DNA from: Arthrobacter sp. ZGTC412
GTDB taxonomy: Bacteria; Actinomycetota; Actinomycetes; Actinomycetales; Micrococcaceae
Length of the DNA stretch: 64,000 nucleotides
Assembly (NCBI RefSeq): GCF_002929215.1
Contig: NZ_PJII01000005.1
Location: forward strand, 1 to 64,000
Direction of reading: 5' to 3'
Shown here in pieces: positions 46,991-56,156 of this stretch (within the stretch, counting starts at the first letter, position 1; each line of letters begins with the position of its first letter). Under the pieces are notes generated by a model. That model was not told the DNA's origin, did no database searches, and worked only from the letters and a program-made list of their open reading frames with translations. Made by a program: the position numbers and the translations under genes.

Positions 46991-47031
46991 GGTGCCGTTC
47001 TACGCCCTTCAGCGTACGGGCCGCAAGCGCT

Positions 47032-47535
47032 TCAGCCGTTGGCGGCGGCGACCCAGACGCCGATCACCCAGGTGCTGGCCGCCAGGCAGGCCAGCCCGAA
47101 CTCGGCGAGCATGCCCAGCCCGGTGGCTTTGAGGGCAGCCCAGCTGGACGTCGTCGCCGTACCGATGTTCCGCGTGCGGAGGAATTCGCTGAGCAGCAGG
47201 CCCGCGGCGAAACCGACGAAGAGCCCCACGACAGGAATGATGAACATTCCCACTACGCCCGTGACCAGCGCGGCGGCGATGCTTCGGCTGGGTATCGCGT
47301 GCTCTTTGAGCTTCCTGCCCGTGAGGACGGCGCTGGCCGCCATGCCGGCAACCACGAACACCATGGCAATGGCGAACACCACCCAGCCCGCAGTGCCGGC
47401 TCCGCCCCAAATGGCCCATGCCAGCAGGCTGGCGCCGATCAGGATGCTGCCCGGAAGCACCGGGATCACGGTGCCTGCCACGCCTACAAGAATTGCCAGG
47501 CCGCACAGGACGGTCACCACGGTTTCCGAGTTCAT
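47032..47535 (-). CDS. DUF456 membrane protein
   Basis: A 167-residue protein with about four to five membrane helices and the DUF456 Gly-rich pattern (PVLPGSILIGASLLAWAIWG; GVVGMFIIPVVGLFVGFAAGLLLSEFLR). Function unknown. It is separated from malic enzyme by the terminator at 47571-47611. Confidence 0.85.
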   Translation of the reverse strand: MNSETVVTVLCGLAILVGVAGTVIPVLPGSILIGASLLAWAIWGGAGTAGWVVFAIAMVFVVAGMAASAVLTGRKLKEHAIPSRSIAAALVTGVVGMFIIPVVGLFVGFAAGLLLSEFLRTRNIGTATTSSWAALKATGLGMLAEFGLACLAASTWVIGVWVAAANG

Positions 47536-47570
47536 GATCCCCAGTCTATGGTTGGGGCCCGCTTAGCCCG

Positions 47571-47611
47571 CGACGGCGGTGCCTCCCGTGCAGGGGAAGG
47601 CACCGCCGTCG
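47571..47611 (-). terminator. Terminator of malic enzyme with GACGGCGGTGCC arm
   Basis: Arms CGACGGCGGTGCC and GGCACCGCCGTCG form a perfect 13-bp stem beyond the malic-enzyme stop. It belongs to the recurrent family seen at 35689 and 38057. Confidence 0.85.
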
Positions 47612-47634
47612 TCATTCCGGAAAGCGAAGGGCCG

Positions 47635-48834
47635 CTACTCCGCTTCCACAGCAGCGGCGACGGCCGCGGTGACGGCCGGAGCAACCCGCGGGTCAAGCGG
47701 GCTGGGCACGATGTAGTCCGCCGAAAGGTCTTCCGCCGCGAGCTCCGCGATGGCGTAGGCAGCTGCAAGCTTCATCGCAGGGGTGATGCGCCGGGCCCCG
47801 GCGTCCAGGGCGCCGCGGAAGATTCCCGGGAAGGCCAGCACGTTGTTGATCTGGTTGGGGAAGTCGCTGCGGCCGGTGGCCACCACAGCGGCGTACTTTA
47901 CGGCGACCTCCGGCAGGACCTCGGGGTCCGGGTTGGACAGCGCGAAGACGATGGCGTCCTGGTTCATCAGGGCCAGGTGCTCCTCGTCCAGCTTGGAGGA
48001 GGAGACGCCGATGAAGACGTCCGCCCCGGCGAGGGCCTCGGCCGGGCCGCCTTCGACGCGGCGGGGGTTGCTGCGTCCCGCGATGTCGGCCTTCTTGCTG
48101 GCCTGGTCCGCGGCATGGTCGGTACGCGCACTGTTGATGACGCCGCGGGAGTCCAGCAGGACCACATCGGTGATGCCGGCTGCCAGCAGGATTTCGGCGA
48201 CGGCGATGCCCGCCGCGCCCGCCCCGGAGACCACCACGCGCAGGCTGTCCAGTTCGCGGCCGGTCACCTTTGCGGCGTTGGTCAGCGCAGCGAGGGCAAC
48301 AACGGCGGTGCCGTGCTGGTCATCGTGCATCACGGGGCAGTCCAGTGCCTCGATGAGCTTTTCCTCAAGCTCGAAGCAGCGGGGTGCGGAGATGTCCTCG
48401 AGGTTGACCGCGCCGAAGCTGGGACGCAGTCGGACCAGGGTTTCCACAATTTCGTCCACGTCCGTGGTGTTGAGCACCAGCGGAATGGAGTCCAGGTCGC
48501 CGAAGGTCTTGAACAGGGCGGACTTGCCCTCCATCACGGGCAGTGAGGCGCTGGCTCCGATGTTGCCCAGGCCCAGGACGGCGGTGCCGTCGCTGACCAC
48601 GACCACGAGCCGCTCGGCCCAGGTGAGGGTGCGGGCAAGTTCGGGCTTGGCGTGGATGGCCCGGCTGACCTCGGCCACACCAGGCGTGTACGCGATGGAC
48701 AGGTCGCGCTTGTTGGACAGCGGGACGGTGCTGGCGATGGAGAGCTTGCCGCCCTGGTGCGCGTCGAAGATCTCGGCTTCGCTCAGAGCGGTGGCTGCGG
48801 AATTATCAGTGGCTGCGATTGCGTCAATGGACAC
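47635..48834 (-). CDS. NAD(P)-dependent malic enzyme
   Basis: Oxidative decarboxylation of malate to pyruvate. The 399-residue protein is of the short bacterial type, from GTG 48834 with CAGGAG upstream. LSIAYTPGVAEVSRAI at residue 50, VSDGTAVLGLGNIGASASLPVMEGKSALFK, and LEDISAPRCFELEEKL, DDQHGTAVVALAAL mark the active and divalent-cation sites; VVVSGAGAAGIAVAEIL is the NAD(P) fold. Upstream lie a CRP-like site (49060-49073) and a 20-bp palindrome. Confidence 0.95.
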   Translation of the reverse strand: MSIDAIAATDNSAATALSEAEIFDAHQGGKLSIASTVPLSNKRDLSIAYTPGVAEVSRAIHAKPELARTLTWAERLVVVVSDGTAVLGLGNIGASASLPVMEGKSALFKTFGDLDSIPLVLNTTDVDEIVETLVRLRPSFGAVNLEDISAPRCFELEEKLIEALDCPVMHDDQHGTAVVALAALTNAAKVTGRELDSLRVVVSGAGAAGIAVAEILLAAGITDVVLLDSRGVINSARTDHAADQASKKADIAGRSNPRRVEGGPAEALAGADVFIGVSSSKLDEEHLALMNQDAIVFALSNPDPEVLPEVAVKYAAVVATGRSDFPNQINNVLAFPGIFRGALDAGARRITPAMKLAAAYAIAELAAEDLSADYIVPSPLDPRVAPAVTAAVAAAVEAE

Positions 48835-49059
48835 GTCGTTGTCTCCTGGTGTTCGCCGTTGGCACACGGCACGTGGGGCTCAGGCCCACACAGGCCTGAG
48901 TCGGAGTGGTGCGGTGGAAAACCCTGGGGTGGCGGGTCCGTGGGAGCTTCGGGGATGGGCTCTGTTGCTCCGCTGCGACCATGGTAGGCAGCGGGTTGGG
49001 GCCCTGTTGCACGATTTGACAGCTGTCGACGGCGCCAAAACGGTTTTCCAACGAGGGTG

Positions 49060-49073
49060 GTGATCCACGTCAC
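49060..49073 (-). promoter_or_regulatory. CRP/GlxR-like site upstream of malic enzyme
   Basis: GTGATCCACGTCAC matches the GTGA-N6-TCAC core of cAMP-receptor-type boxes perfectly. It lies about 230 bases before the malic enzyme start; the true promoter was not located. Confidence 0.5.
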
Positions 49074-49096
49074 GGCAATACGCCCGATTTATTGGC

Positions 49097-49116
49097 TAAT
49101 TGGTCTAGACCGATTA
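49097..49116. promoter_or_regulatory. 20-bp near-perfect palindrome
   Basis: TAATTGGTCTAGACCGATTA has a single mismatched pair in 20 bp and includes the TAA stop codon of the TetR gene. It lies in the malic-enzyme upstream region, where it could be an operator. Partner protein unknown. Confidence 0.5.
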
Positions 49117-49722
49117 CGCGCTTTGGTGGAGTGTGTAGCTTCCCTCCGCGGCCGGGGCGAGGCGCGCACAGGCCTTTTTGAGGTCTTCCTCGGCCTCGAA
49201 AAGGGAAAGGCGGCGGTTCCGGACGGACTGGACCAGACCAGTGACCGTCAGCAGGAGCACCCTGGCTGCGGTGGCGTCACCGCAGGCGTGGGCCACCAGC
49301 TTTTCGCTGAGCACGTCGATTTCGCGCAGGAGGACAGTGGTGTCCCTGTCCGGAAGGTAAACGCCGCGGCTCAAGCACTGCTCGACGGCCGGCTGCATGA
49401 CGCGCATGTGGAAGATCTCCATCACCAATCCGCCCACTGCCCTGCCACGGAACCGCGCAGCCGTGGTTCGCCCGGCGACCTGCAACTCCCCGAGCTGGTG
49501 GCGGTAGAGCGCGAGCATCAGGTGGGTACTGGTGGGGAAGTAGCGGTACAGCGTTCCGAGGGGCACGTCAGCCCTGGCCGCCACCTCGGGCAGCTCCACT
49601 GCGTCCAGGCCCTTCCGGGCGAAGCCGGCGGCAGCCTCGAGGATGCGCGCGTAGCGGAGCCGCTGGCGTGGAGCGGAGGGCATGGCGGCCATGGGCGGAT
49701 GGTCTGGAAAAGTCTCAGGCAT
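49114..49722 (-). CDS. TetR-family regulator
   Basis: A 202-residue regulator started at ATG 49722; a longer frame to 49797 has weaker support. The HTH reads RYARILEAAAGFARKGLDAVELPEVAARADVPLGTLYRYFPTSTHLMLALY, with the GTLYRYFPS-type motif of KstR-like members. The ligand-binding C-terminus is all-helical. Its stop codon lies in the palindrome at 49097. Target unknown; the flanking malic enzyme and MFS genes are candidates. Confidence 0.88.
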   Translation of the reverse strand: MPETFPDHPPMAAMPSAPRQRLRYARILEAAAGFARKGLDAVELPEVAARADVPLGTLYRYFPTSTHLMLALYRHQLGELQVAGRTTAARFRGRAVGGLVMEIFHMRVMQPAVEQCLSRGVYLPDRDTTVLLREIDVLSEKLVAHACGDATAARVLLLTVTGLVQSVRNRRLSLFEAEEDLKKACARLAPAAEGSYTLHQSA

Positions 49723-49858
49723 CTGTATTCCGGGTTGTGTTTGACGGTGCAGCAGCCAGGAGCGTCCCCATCCCGGACCGCCTGCGATCCGGTTCAACTA
49801 TACGGCACGGCAATGTGGCGTAATTAGTCAGGTGCCTTAGTTCCTGCCCTTCGACAGG

Positions 49859-51145
49859 TCAGCGGACGCTCCTGATCTTCACGACAAACACAGCGCCCAG
49901 CAGGCCGATGACGGCGGCGGTGACGAAGAGCGTCAGGTACCCGCCAAGGTACGTAACGGCGAGGAATGCCAGCAGGGGCGCGATCACCTGGGGAAGGGAG
50001 TTCGCCACGTTGATGATGCCCATATCCTTGCCCCGGTTGGCGGCCAAGGGCAGGACCTGGGTCAGCAGCGCGAAGTCCACGGCCAGGTAGGCTCCGAACC
50101 CCACGCCCAAAATGCCTGCTCCAACAAGGGCGCCGGTCCAGAACGGGAAGAAGGCCATCGTCAGCCCCGCCGCGGCGATGATGGCAGAGGACCCAATCAC
50201 GAACGGCTTCCGCCGGCCCAGCCGGTCGCTCCACGGCCCCGCCACCACCGCAGTGATCATGACCATCACCGCATAGATGCCGGTCAGGGTCAGGACCCCC
50301 AGGGCCGGGTCCTCATGCTTGAGGACATCCCGAAGGAAAAAGAGCAGATACACGATGGTCATCTGGTTGCAGACGTTCACCAGGAAGCGGGTGAGCCAGG
50401 CCCAGGCGAAGTCCGGGTAGCGGACAGGACTGATCCAGAAGCTCCGGACAAAGCTGCCCCAGGCGAAAGGCGGGCGGGCGTTGTGCGGCAGTTGGGGATC
50501 GTTGCGGTGGAAGAGATAAGGGACCACGGAAAAGATCAGCGCCGCGGCGCACAGGGCGTATCCCACCGCGTAGTTGCCGGTGACCACGGCGCCAAACACC
50601 GCGCCGATCAGGATTCCCACCGTCTGGCCCATGGCAGCCAGGCCGCCCACTCCTCCGCGCTGCAGCACCGGGACCCGGTCAGGGACCGCAGCCGTGATGG
50701 CGGCGTAGGCGGCGTTGGCCCCCAGCTGCACCAGGCACCAGAACAGCACCATCAGGGCAACGGTCGTGGCGCCCGACATGGCCAGGAGCGCAGCCGTTGC
50801 CAGGATTGCCCCGGCCAGGACCCACGGGGACCGGCGGCCAAAGCGTGAGGTGGTCCGGTCAGAGAAAGCGCCAAACAAAGGATTGGCGACCAGGGACACA
50901 GCCGCGCCGCAACCCGTCACGAGGGACAGGATGGCTTCCTTGCTGGGCTCATCAATACTGATGGCCTGCTGTCCGATGAACACGTTGATGGGGCCGAAGA
51001 AGGCGGCGTTAATGCCCACGTTGACCAGGACCAAGCCGGTGACCCAGCGGGCCGTGACCTTTGTTGTCGGCTCGGCGAGCGCCGCCGTCGTGCTGTCCGC
51101 TGCAGCGCCGGGATCCGGTGGTGCGGGTGTGTTGGACAGGCTCAT
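49859..51145 (-). CDS. MFS transporter
   Basis: A 428-residue major-facilitator transporter with about 12 helices. DRTTSRFGRRSPWVL and DRLGRRKPFVIG are the loop 2-3 and 8-9 motifs. The GRRSPW type of motif resembles GPH/sugar-cation symporters. Substrate unknown. Divergent from rraA across 125 bases. Confidence 0.88.
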   Translation of the reverse strand: MSLSNTPAPPDPGAAADSTTAALAEPTTKVTARWVTGLVLVNVGINAAFFGPINVFIGQQAISIDEPSKEAILSLVTGCGAAVSLVANPLFGAFSDRTTSRFGRRSPWVLAGAILATAALLAMSGATTVALMVLFWCLVQLGANAAYAAITAAVPDRVPVLQRGGVGGLAAMGQTVGILIGAVFGAVVTGNYAVGYALCAAALIFSVVPYLFHRNDPQLPHNARPPFAWGSFVRSFWISPVRYPDFAWAWLTRFLVNVCNQMTIVYLLFFLRDVLKHEDPALGVLTLTGIYAVMVMITAVVAGPWSDRLGRRKPFVIGSSAIIAAAGLTMAFFPFWTGALVGAGILGVGFGAYLAVDFALLTQVLPLAANRGKDMGIINVANSLPQVIAPLLAFLAVTYLGGYLTLFVTAAVIGLLGAVFVVKIRSVR

Positions 51146-51270
51146 GGCTGGCTCCCCCTGAAACGGTTGGCGGTTCTGAAAATCAGACTATCGTGGGCGT
51201 TACCGTGCCGCTGCGTCCTGACGGCGGATCAGCCACCAACGGCGGCAGCCGGAGCCCCGAGGAGAACCAC

Positions 51271-51768
51271 ATGAGCGCAGCGTCCACCCCCAGCCAAGCA
51301 ACCCCCGTCAACACCGCAGACCTTTACGACGAACGCGGCGACGAACTGGCCTCGGTGTCACTGCAATTCCAGTCCCTGGGCGGCCGTTCCCACTTCAGGG
51401 GACAGGTACGGACCATCCGCTGCTTCCAGGACAACGCCCTGGTGAAGTCCACCCTGGCAACCCCGGGCAACGGCAACGTGCTGGTGGTGGACGGCGGCGG
51501 ATCGCTGGGGTCTGCTCTGATGGGGGACATGATCGCCGAAAGTGCCGTGGCGAACGGCTGGGTCGGCGTCGTCATCAACGGAGCGATCCGGGACCGCGAA
51601 GCGATTGCCCAGCTGGACCTCGGCGTGAAGGCACTGGGCAGCAACCCGCGAAAGAGTGCGAAGGCCGGCGCCGGCGAAGTTGACGTGGACGTGGACATTG
51701 ACGGCGTGACCATCCGGACCGGCGTGATGATCTGGTGCGACCCGGACGGGATCCTCGTGGAGCGCTGA
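51271..51768 (+). CDS. rraA: RraA family protein (ribonuclease E inhibitor / aldolase)
   Basis: A 165-residue RraA-like trimeric protein: TADLYDERGDEL at the N-terminus, GQVRTIRCFQDNALVKSTLA, VVDGGGSLGSALMGDMIAESAVANGWVGVVINGAIRD and CDPDGILVER. Some members act as RNase E regulators, others as 4-hydroxy-4-methyl-2-oxoglutarate aldolases. The DGGGSLGSALMGD and GAIRD motifs carry the putative aldolase metal-site residues. ATG 51271 has GAGGAG upstream. Confidence 0.93.
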   Translation: MSAASTPSQATPVNTADLYDERGDELASVSLQFQSLGGRSHFRGQVRTIRCFQDNALVKSTLATPGNGNVLVVDGGGSLGSALMGDMIAESAVANGWVGVVINGAIRDREAIAQLDLGVKALGSNPRKSAKAGAGEVDVDVDIDGVTIRTGVMIWCDPDGILVER

Positions 51769-51873
51769 TCGCCTTCCGGGGAGGCCGGGAATTTTCCCCT
51801 CCCGGGAATAGGCCGGGGCGCAGGATAGTTACTGAAAGCAACTATCGCTTTCTTCCTCTTCCTTGGAGCACCC

Positions 51874-53526
51874 ATGTCCAAACCCACTCCCGCGCGCGCC
51901 GCCGGAGAAACCCTGACGCAGCGCCAAATTATCACCGTGATGGTGGGCCTGATGCTGGGCATGTTCCTGGCATCGCTGGACCAGACCATCGTGTCCACGT
52001 CCATTTACACCATCGCCAACGACCTGGACGGGCTCTCGCTCCAGGCGTGGGCCACCACCGCGTACCTCATCACGTCCACCGTCAGCACCCCGCTGTACGG
52101 CAAGCTGAGCGACATCTTTGGCCGCCGCCCGCTGTACCTGGCCGCCATCGTGATCTTCCTGGCGGGATCCCTGTACGCAGGCTCGGTCCACTCCATGACT
52201 GAACTGGCTCTGGCCCGCGGCGTCCAAGGATTGGGCGCCGGCGGCCTGCTGGCACTGGCGCTGACCATCATCGGCGACATCGTCTCTTTGAAAGAGCGCG
52301 CCAAGTACCAGGGCTACTTCATGTCCGTGTTCGGCATCTCCTCGGTGCTGGGACCCGTGGTGGGCGGCGCGTTCGCCGGTTCCGGTAACATCCTGGGCTT
52401 CGAGGGCTGGCGCTGGGTGTTCTTTATCAACCTGCCCATCGGCCTGGCCGCGCTGGCGGTGGTGTTCCTGTTCCTGCACCTGCCGGCCAAGCACGTTAAA
52501 CAAAAAATCGACTACTGGGGTGCGGCCGCCATCACCCTGGCCATCGTGCCGCTCCTGCTGGTGGCAGAGCAGGGCCGCAGCTGGGGCTGGGCGTCCCTGA
52601 ACTCCTTCCTCTGTTACGGCCTCGGTGTGGTGGGCATCATCTGGTTCCTGCTTGCCGAAAAGCGTGCCGGGGACTACGCCCTGATCCCGCTGCGGCTCTT
52701 CCGGAACGCGACCTTCGGCCTGTCCTCACTGCTGAACTTCATCATCGGCATCGGCATGTTCGGGGCCATCGCGATGCTTCCGATGTACCTGCAGCTGGTC
52801 AAAGGCCTCACCCCCACCGAGGCTGGCCTGATGATGATCACCTTCACCGTCGGCATCCTCAGCGGCTCCATCACGGCCGGCCGCACCATTTCATCCTCCG
52901 GCACATACCGGATCTTCCCCATCATGGGCACGGCCATCCTCACTGCCGCCGCCGTGGCGATGGGACTGTCCCTGGGTGTGGACACCGGCCTGTGGGTTCC
53001 GGGACTGATCGCGGTGTTCTTCGGCATGGGCCTGGGCTTCTGCATGCAGCCACTCACCCTGGCCATGCAGGTGTCCGTGCCGCGCCGGGACATGGGCGTG
53101 GGCACCTCCTCCGCCGCGTTCTTCCGCTCCATGGGCGGCGCGGTGGGCACGGCGGTGTTCATCTCCATGCTGTTCAGCCTGGCCGCGAGCCGGATTGCAG
53201 ACACCATGAAGTCGGCCATGGGAAGCGCGGAGTACCAGGCGGTCCTTCAGGATCCCGCGGTAGCCGGAGACCCCGCCAATGCCAAGCTGTATGAGTTCTT
53301 CCGGAACGGGGCCTCCAACGAGTCCCTCAACGACACCAGCTGGCTCCACACCGCGAACAGCACGCTGACCCGGCCCATCACCGAGGGCTTTGCCTACGCG
53401 ATCGACGCCGTCATGCTCACCGCAGCAGCGCTCACCGGCATCGCGTTCCTGATCAGCTTCGCGCTGCCGAACAAAAAGCTCACCGACTCCAAGGCGGCAC
53501 CGCAGGAGCCTGCCGTAGTTCACTGA
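51874..53526 (+). CDS. DHA2-type (EmrB/QacA) MFS transporter
   Basis: A 550-residue multidrug-type exporter with 14 predicted helices. Motifs: LDQTIVSTSI, TPLYGKLSDIFGRRPLYLA (loop 2-3), RGVQGLGAGGLLALALTIIGD, and FGISSVLGPVVGGAF (motif C of antiporters). Followed by a terminator at 53545-53587. Substrate unknown. Confidence 0.93.
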   Translation: MSKPTPARAAGETLTQRQIITVMVGLMLGMFLASLDQTIVSTSIYTIANDLDGLSLQAWATTAYLITSTVSTPLYGKLSDIFGRRPLYLAAIVIFLAGSLYAGSVHSMTELALARGVQGLGAGGLLALALTIIGDIVSLKERAKYQGYFMSVFGISSVLGPVVGGAFAGSGNILGFEGWRWVFFINLPIGLAALAVVFLFLHLPAKHVKQKIDYWGAAAITLAIVPLLLVAEQGRSWGWASLNSFLCYGLGVVGIIWFLLAEKRAGDYALIPLRLFRNATFGLSSLLNFIIGIGMFGAIAMLPMYLQLVKGLTPTEAGLMMITFTVGILSGSITAGRTISSSGTYRIFPIMGTAILTAAAVAMGLSLGVDTGLWVPGLIAVFFGMGLGFCMQPLTLAMQVSVPRRDMGVGTSSAAFFRSMGGAVGTAVFISMLFSLAASRIADTMKSAMGSAEYQAVLQDPAVAGDPANAKLYEFFRNGASNESLNDTSWLHTANSTLTRPITEGFAYAIDAVMLTAAALTGIAFLISFALPNKKLTDSKAAPQEPAVVH

Positions 53527-53544
53527 CCTTTCCTGTCCGGCACG

Positions 53545-53587
53545 AGAGGACGACGACTGCAGGCCCCTCCCGCCGTCGTCGTCCTCT
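53545..53587 (+). terminator. Terminator after the DHA2 transporter
   Basis: Arms AGAGGACGACGAC and GTCGTCGTCCTCT form a perfect 13-bp stem with a 17-base loop 18 bases after the stop, followed by TCTGTTG. Confidence 0.85.
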
Positions 53588-53745
53588 TCTGTTGGGGGCC
53601 AGGCAGGCACCCGGCACCCCCTCGACTGGAACAGTCCGCGGTGGCGTGGAACACTGTGTAACGCGTGTGCGCCGGCCAGGTGGCCGGTTCCGCAGCCGAC
53701 GACGTCCGCACCGCATCCAACACACCTCCAGACCAAGGGAGAACC

Positions 53746-55185
53746 ATGCCCACTGCCCAAAAGCAGACAACCGCCCAGATACCGCGGCGGGTGATCTGGC
53801 TGGCGCTTGCAGGTGCGGTGGGCGGATTCCTGTTCGGCTTTGATTCGTCCGTGGTGAACGGCGCTGTTGATGCCATGAAGGACGAGTTCGCGTTGTCCGA
53901 GGCTGTCACCGGCTTCGCGGTGGCCATCGCCCTGCTCGGCTGCGCCGCCGGTGCGTACCTGGCCGGCAAGGTCGCCGACCGTTACGGCCGCATCCCCGCC
54001 ATGAAGCTGGGTGCGCTGCTCTTCCTGGTCAGCGCCTTCGGCACCGGCTTCGCGTTCAGCGTCTGGGACCTGATCTTCTGGCGCCTCGTGGGCGGGCTGG
54101 GGATCGGCCTGGCCTCGGTGATTGCCCCTGCGTACATCTCGGAAATTTCGCCGCGCAAGGTCCGCGGCCGGCTGGCATCGCTGCAGCAGCTTGCCATCAC
54201 CACAGGTATCTTTGCCGCGCTCTTGTCTGATGCGCTCTTCGCCACCAGCGCCGGCGGCGCAGACCAGCCGTTCTGGCTGGGGATCGAGGCCTGGCGCTGG
54301 ATGTTCCTGGCCGCCGCCCTGCCCGCGGTGGTGTACGGCTGGGTGGCTTACACCCTGCCCGAGTCGCCGAGGTTCCTGGTGTTCCTGGGCAAGGAAGACG
54401 AAGCCCGCAAGGTCTTTGACTCGATCGCTCCTGCCGAGGACACCGACCGGCACATCCGCGAGATCCGCGAAGCGATCGACGAGGACAAACTGGCCGGCCA
54501 GAAAGGCTCGCTGCGCGGCAAGACGTTCGGCTTGCAGGCGGTTGTCTGGGTGGGCATCATCCTGTCCGTCCTGCAGCAGTTCGTGGGCATCAACGTGATC
54601 TTCTACTACTCCACCACGCTGTGGAAGGCGGTGGGCTTCCAGGAGAAGGACTCGCTCACCATCTCGGTGGCCACCTCCGTCACCAACATCCTGGTCACCC
54701 TTGTGGCCATCGCGCTGGTGGACCGCATCGGCCGCCGGCCCATCCTGCTGGCAGGTTCAGTAGGTATGGCCGTGTCCCTCGGTGCCATGGCCCTGGCGTT
54801 CTCCTCTGCTGTCGGCTCCGGCCCAGAGATTTCCTTGCCGGGCGCCTGGGGTCCGGTGGCCCTGGTGGCAGCGAACATTTTTGTGGTCAGCTTCGGCGCG
54901 TCCTGGGGCCCGCTGGTGTGGGTCCTCCTTGGTGAGATCTTCCCGTCCCGGATCCGCGCCCGCGCCCTTGGCCTGGCCGCCGCCGCGCAGTGGGTGGCGA
55001 ACTTTGCCATCACGCTGAGCTTCCCCGTTATGGCCGCCGGTTCGCTGCCCCTGACGTACGCCATGTACGCACTGTTCGCGGCGGCGTCCTTCTTCTTTGT
55101 GATGTTCAAGGTGCCGGAGACCAACGGCATGTCGCTGGAACAGGCGGAGACGCTGTTTGTGGCAAAGGGATCCAAGAAGCCCTAG
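53746..55185 (+). CDS. Sugar porter (MFS, GalP/XylE-like)
   Basis: A 479-residue sugar-proton symporter, 12 helices, from ATG 53746 (AAGGGAG upstream). Signatures: GFLFGFDSSVVNGAV (helix 1), DRYGRIPAMKLG, the PESPRFLV motif after helix 6, QQFVGINVIFYYST (helix 7) and PETNGMSLEQ at the end. Likely imports a hexose, pentose or polyol; no metabolic gene is adjacent. Confidence 0.93.
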   Translation: MPTAQKQTTAQIPRRVIWLALAGAVGGFLFGFDSSVVNGAVDAMKDEFALSEAVTGFAVAIALLGCAAGAYLAGKVADRYGRIPAMKLGALLFLVSAFGTGFAFSVWDLIFWRLVGGLGIGLASVIAPAYISEISPRKVRGRLASLQQLAITTGIFAALLSDALFATSAGGADQPFWLGIEAWRWMFLAAALPAVVYGWVAYTLPESPRFLVFLGKEDEARKVFDSIAPAEDTDRHIREIREAIDEDKLAGQKGSLRGKTFGLQAVVWVGIILSVLQQFVGINVIFYYSTTLWKAVGFQEKDSLTISVATSVTNILVTLVAIALVDRIGRRPILLAGSVGMAVSLGAMALAFSSAVGSGPEISLPGAWGPVALVAANIFVVSFGASWGPLVWVLLGEIFPSRIRARALGLAAAAQWVANFAITLSFPVMAAGSLPLTYAMYALFAAASFFFVMFKVPETNGMSLEQAETLFVAKGSKKP

Positions 55186-55247
55186 CACCGCTCTATCACT
55201 TATCGGGCGTTCTCTTCCGACGCTCTCTCACTTTCCGCAGCTAACGG

Positions 55248-55282
55248 CAAACCCTCCTTCACGGCCTGTGAAGGAGGGTTTG
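55248..55282. terminator. Bidirectional terminator
   Basis: A perfect 15-bp stem (CAAACCCTCCTTCAC and its complement, 5-base loop) between the convergent sugar-porter and siderophore ATPase genes. Confidence 0.92.
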
Positions 55283-55345
55283 TACTTTTGGATCAGTGAA
55301 CAATCACGACGGCGGGACGCCGAGGAATAGAAGGCGGCGCTCCGG

Positions 55346-56104
55346 TCAGGCGAAGTAGACGCCGATCCGGTTGCCGTCGATGTCCTCGATGCGGATGTCG
55401 ATGTCGTAGACATCGCGGAGCATTGCCTGCTGCATGATCTGCCGCGGGCTGCCCTGGTGCACCAGCCGCCCGTCCTTCATGGCCAGGATGGTGTCCGAAT
55501 AGCAGGACGCGAAGTTGATGTCGTGGACCACCAAGACGATCGTCTTCCCGAACTCGTCGGCCAACCGGCGCAGGAGCCGCATCATCTCCACCGAGTGCTT
55601 CATGTCCAGGTTGTTCAACGGCTCATCCAGCAGCAGGTACTGGGTGTCCTGGGCCAGGACCATGGCGATGAAAGCCCGCTGGCGCTGGCCGCCCGAGAGC
55701 TCGTCCACGAACTTGTCCGCCATGGGCGTCAGGTCCAGGTGGGCGATAGCCTCCTCCACCTTGGCGAGGTCCTCCACAGTGGGCCGCCCGCCGGAGTGGG
55801 GAAAGCGGCCAAAAGCCACAAGGTCCCGCACGGTCAGCCGCATGGTCAAGTGGTTCTCCTGCCGCAGGATGGCCATGGTCTTGGCCAACTCGCGGCTGTC
55901 CGTGGAGGCGATGTCCAAGCCTGCCACGGAGACAGCGCCGGCCTCGAGCGGCTGCAGGCGGCTGATCAGCGAGAGCAGGGTGGACTTGCCCGCCCCGTTG
56001 GGACCGATGATGGAGGTGATGCCGCCCTGCGGGATGACGCAGCTGACGTCGTCGAGGACGGCCTGGCCGCCGTAGCTCTTGGAGACGTTCCGGACGTCGA
56101 TCAT
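55346..56104 (-). CDS. Iron-siderophore ABC transporter ATPase, locus 2
   Basis: A 252-residue FecE/YclP-type ATPase. Walker A GPNGAGKST near residue 34, signature LSGGQRQRAFIAMVL near 136, Walker B YLLLDEPLNNLDMKHS near 155 and VVHDINFASCYSD. It lies 52 bases after the second permease gene and is the last gene of the second siderophore locus. Confidence 0.95.
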   Translation of the reverse strand: MIDVRNVSKSYGGQAVLDDVSCVIPQGGITSIIGPNGAGKSTLLSLISRLQPLEAGAVSVAGLDIASTDSRELAKTMAILRQENHLTMRLTVRDLVAFGRFPHSGGRPTVEDLAKVEEAIAHLDLTPMADKFVDELSGGQRQRAFIAMVLAQDTQYLLLDEPLNNLDMKHSVEMMRLLRRLADEFGKTIVLVVHDINFASCYSDTILAMKDGRLVHQGSPRQIMQQAMLRDVYDIDIRIEDIDGNRIGVYFA

Positions 56105-56156
56105 GGCCGGGCTCCCCGGGTTACGGCCAGGCTTCCGGCGCCACGCAGTTGGCAGG

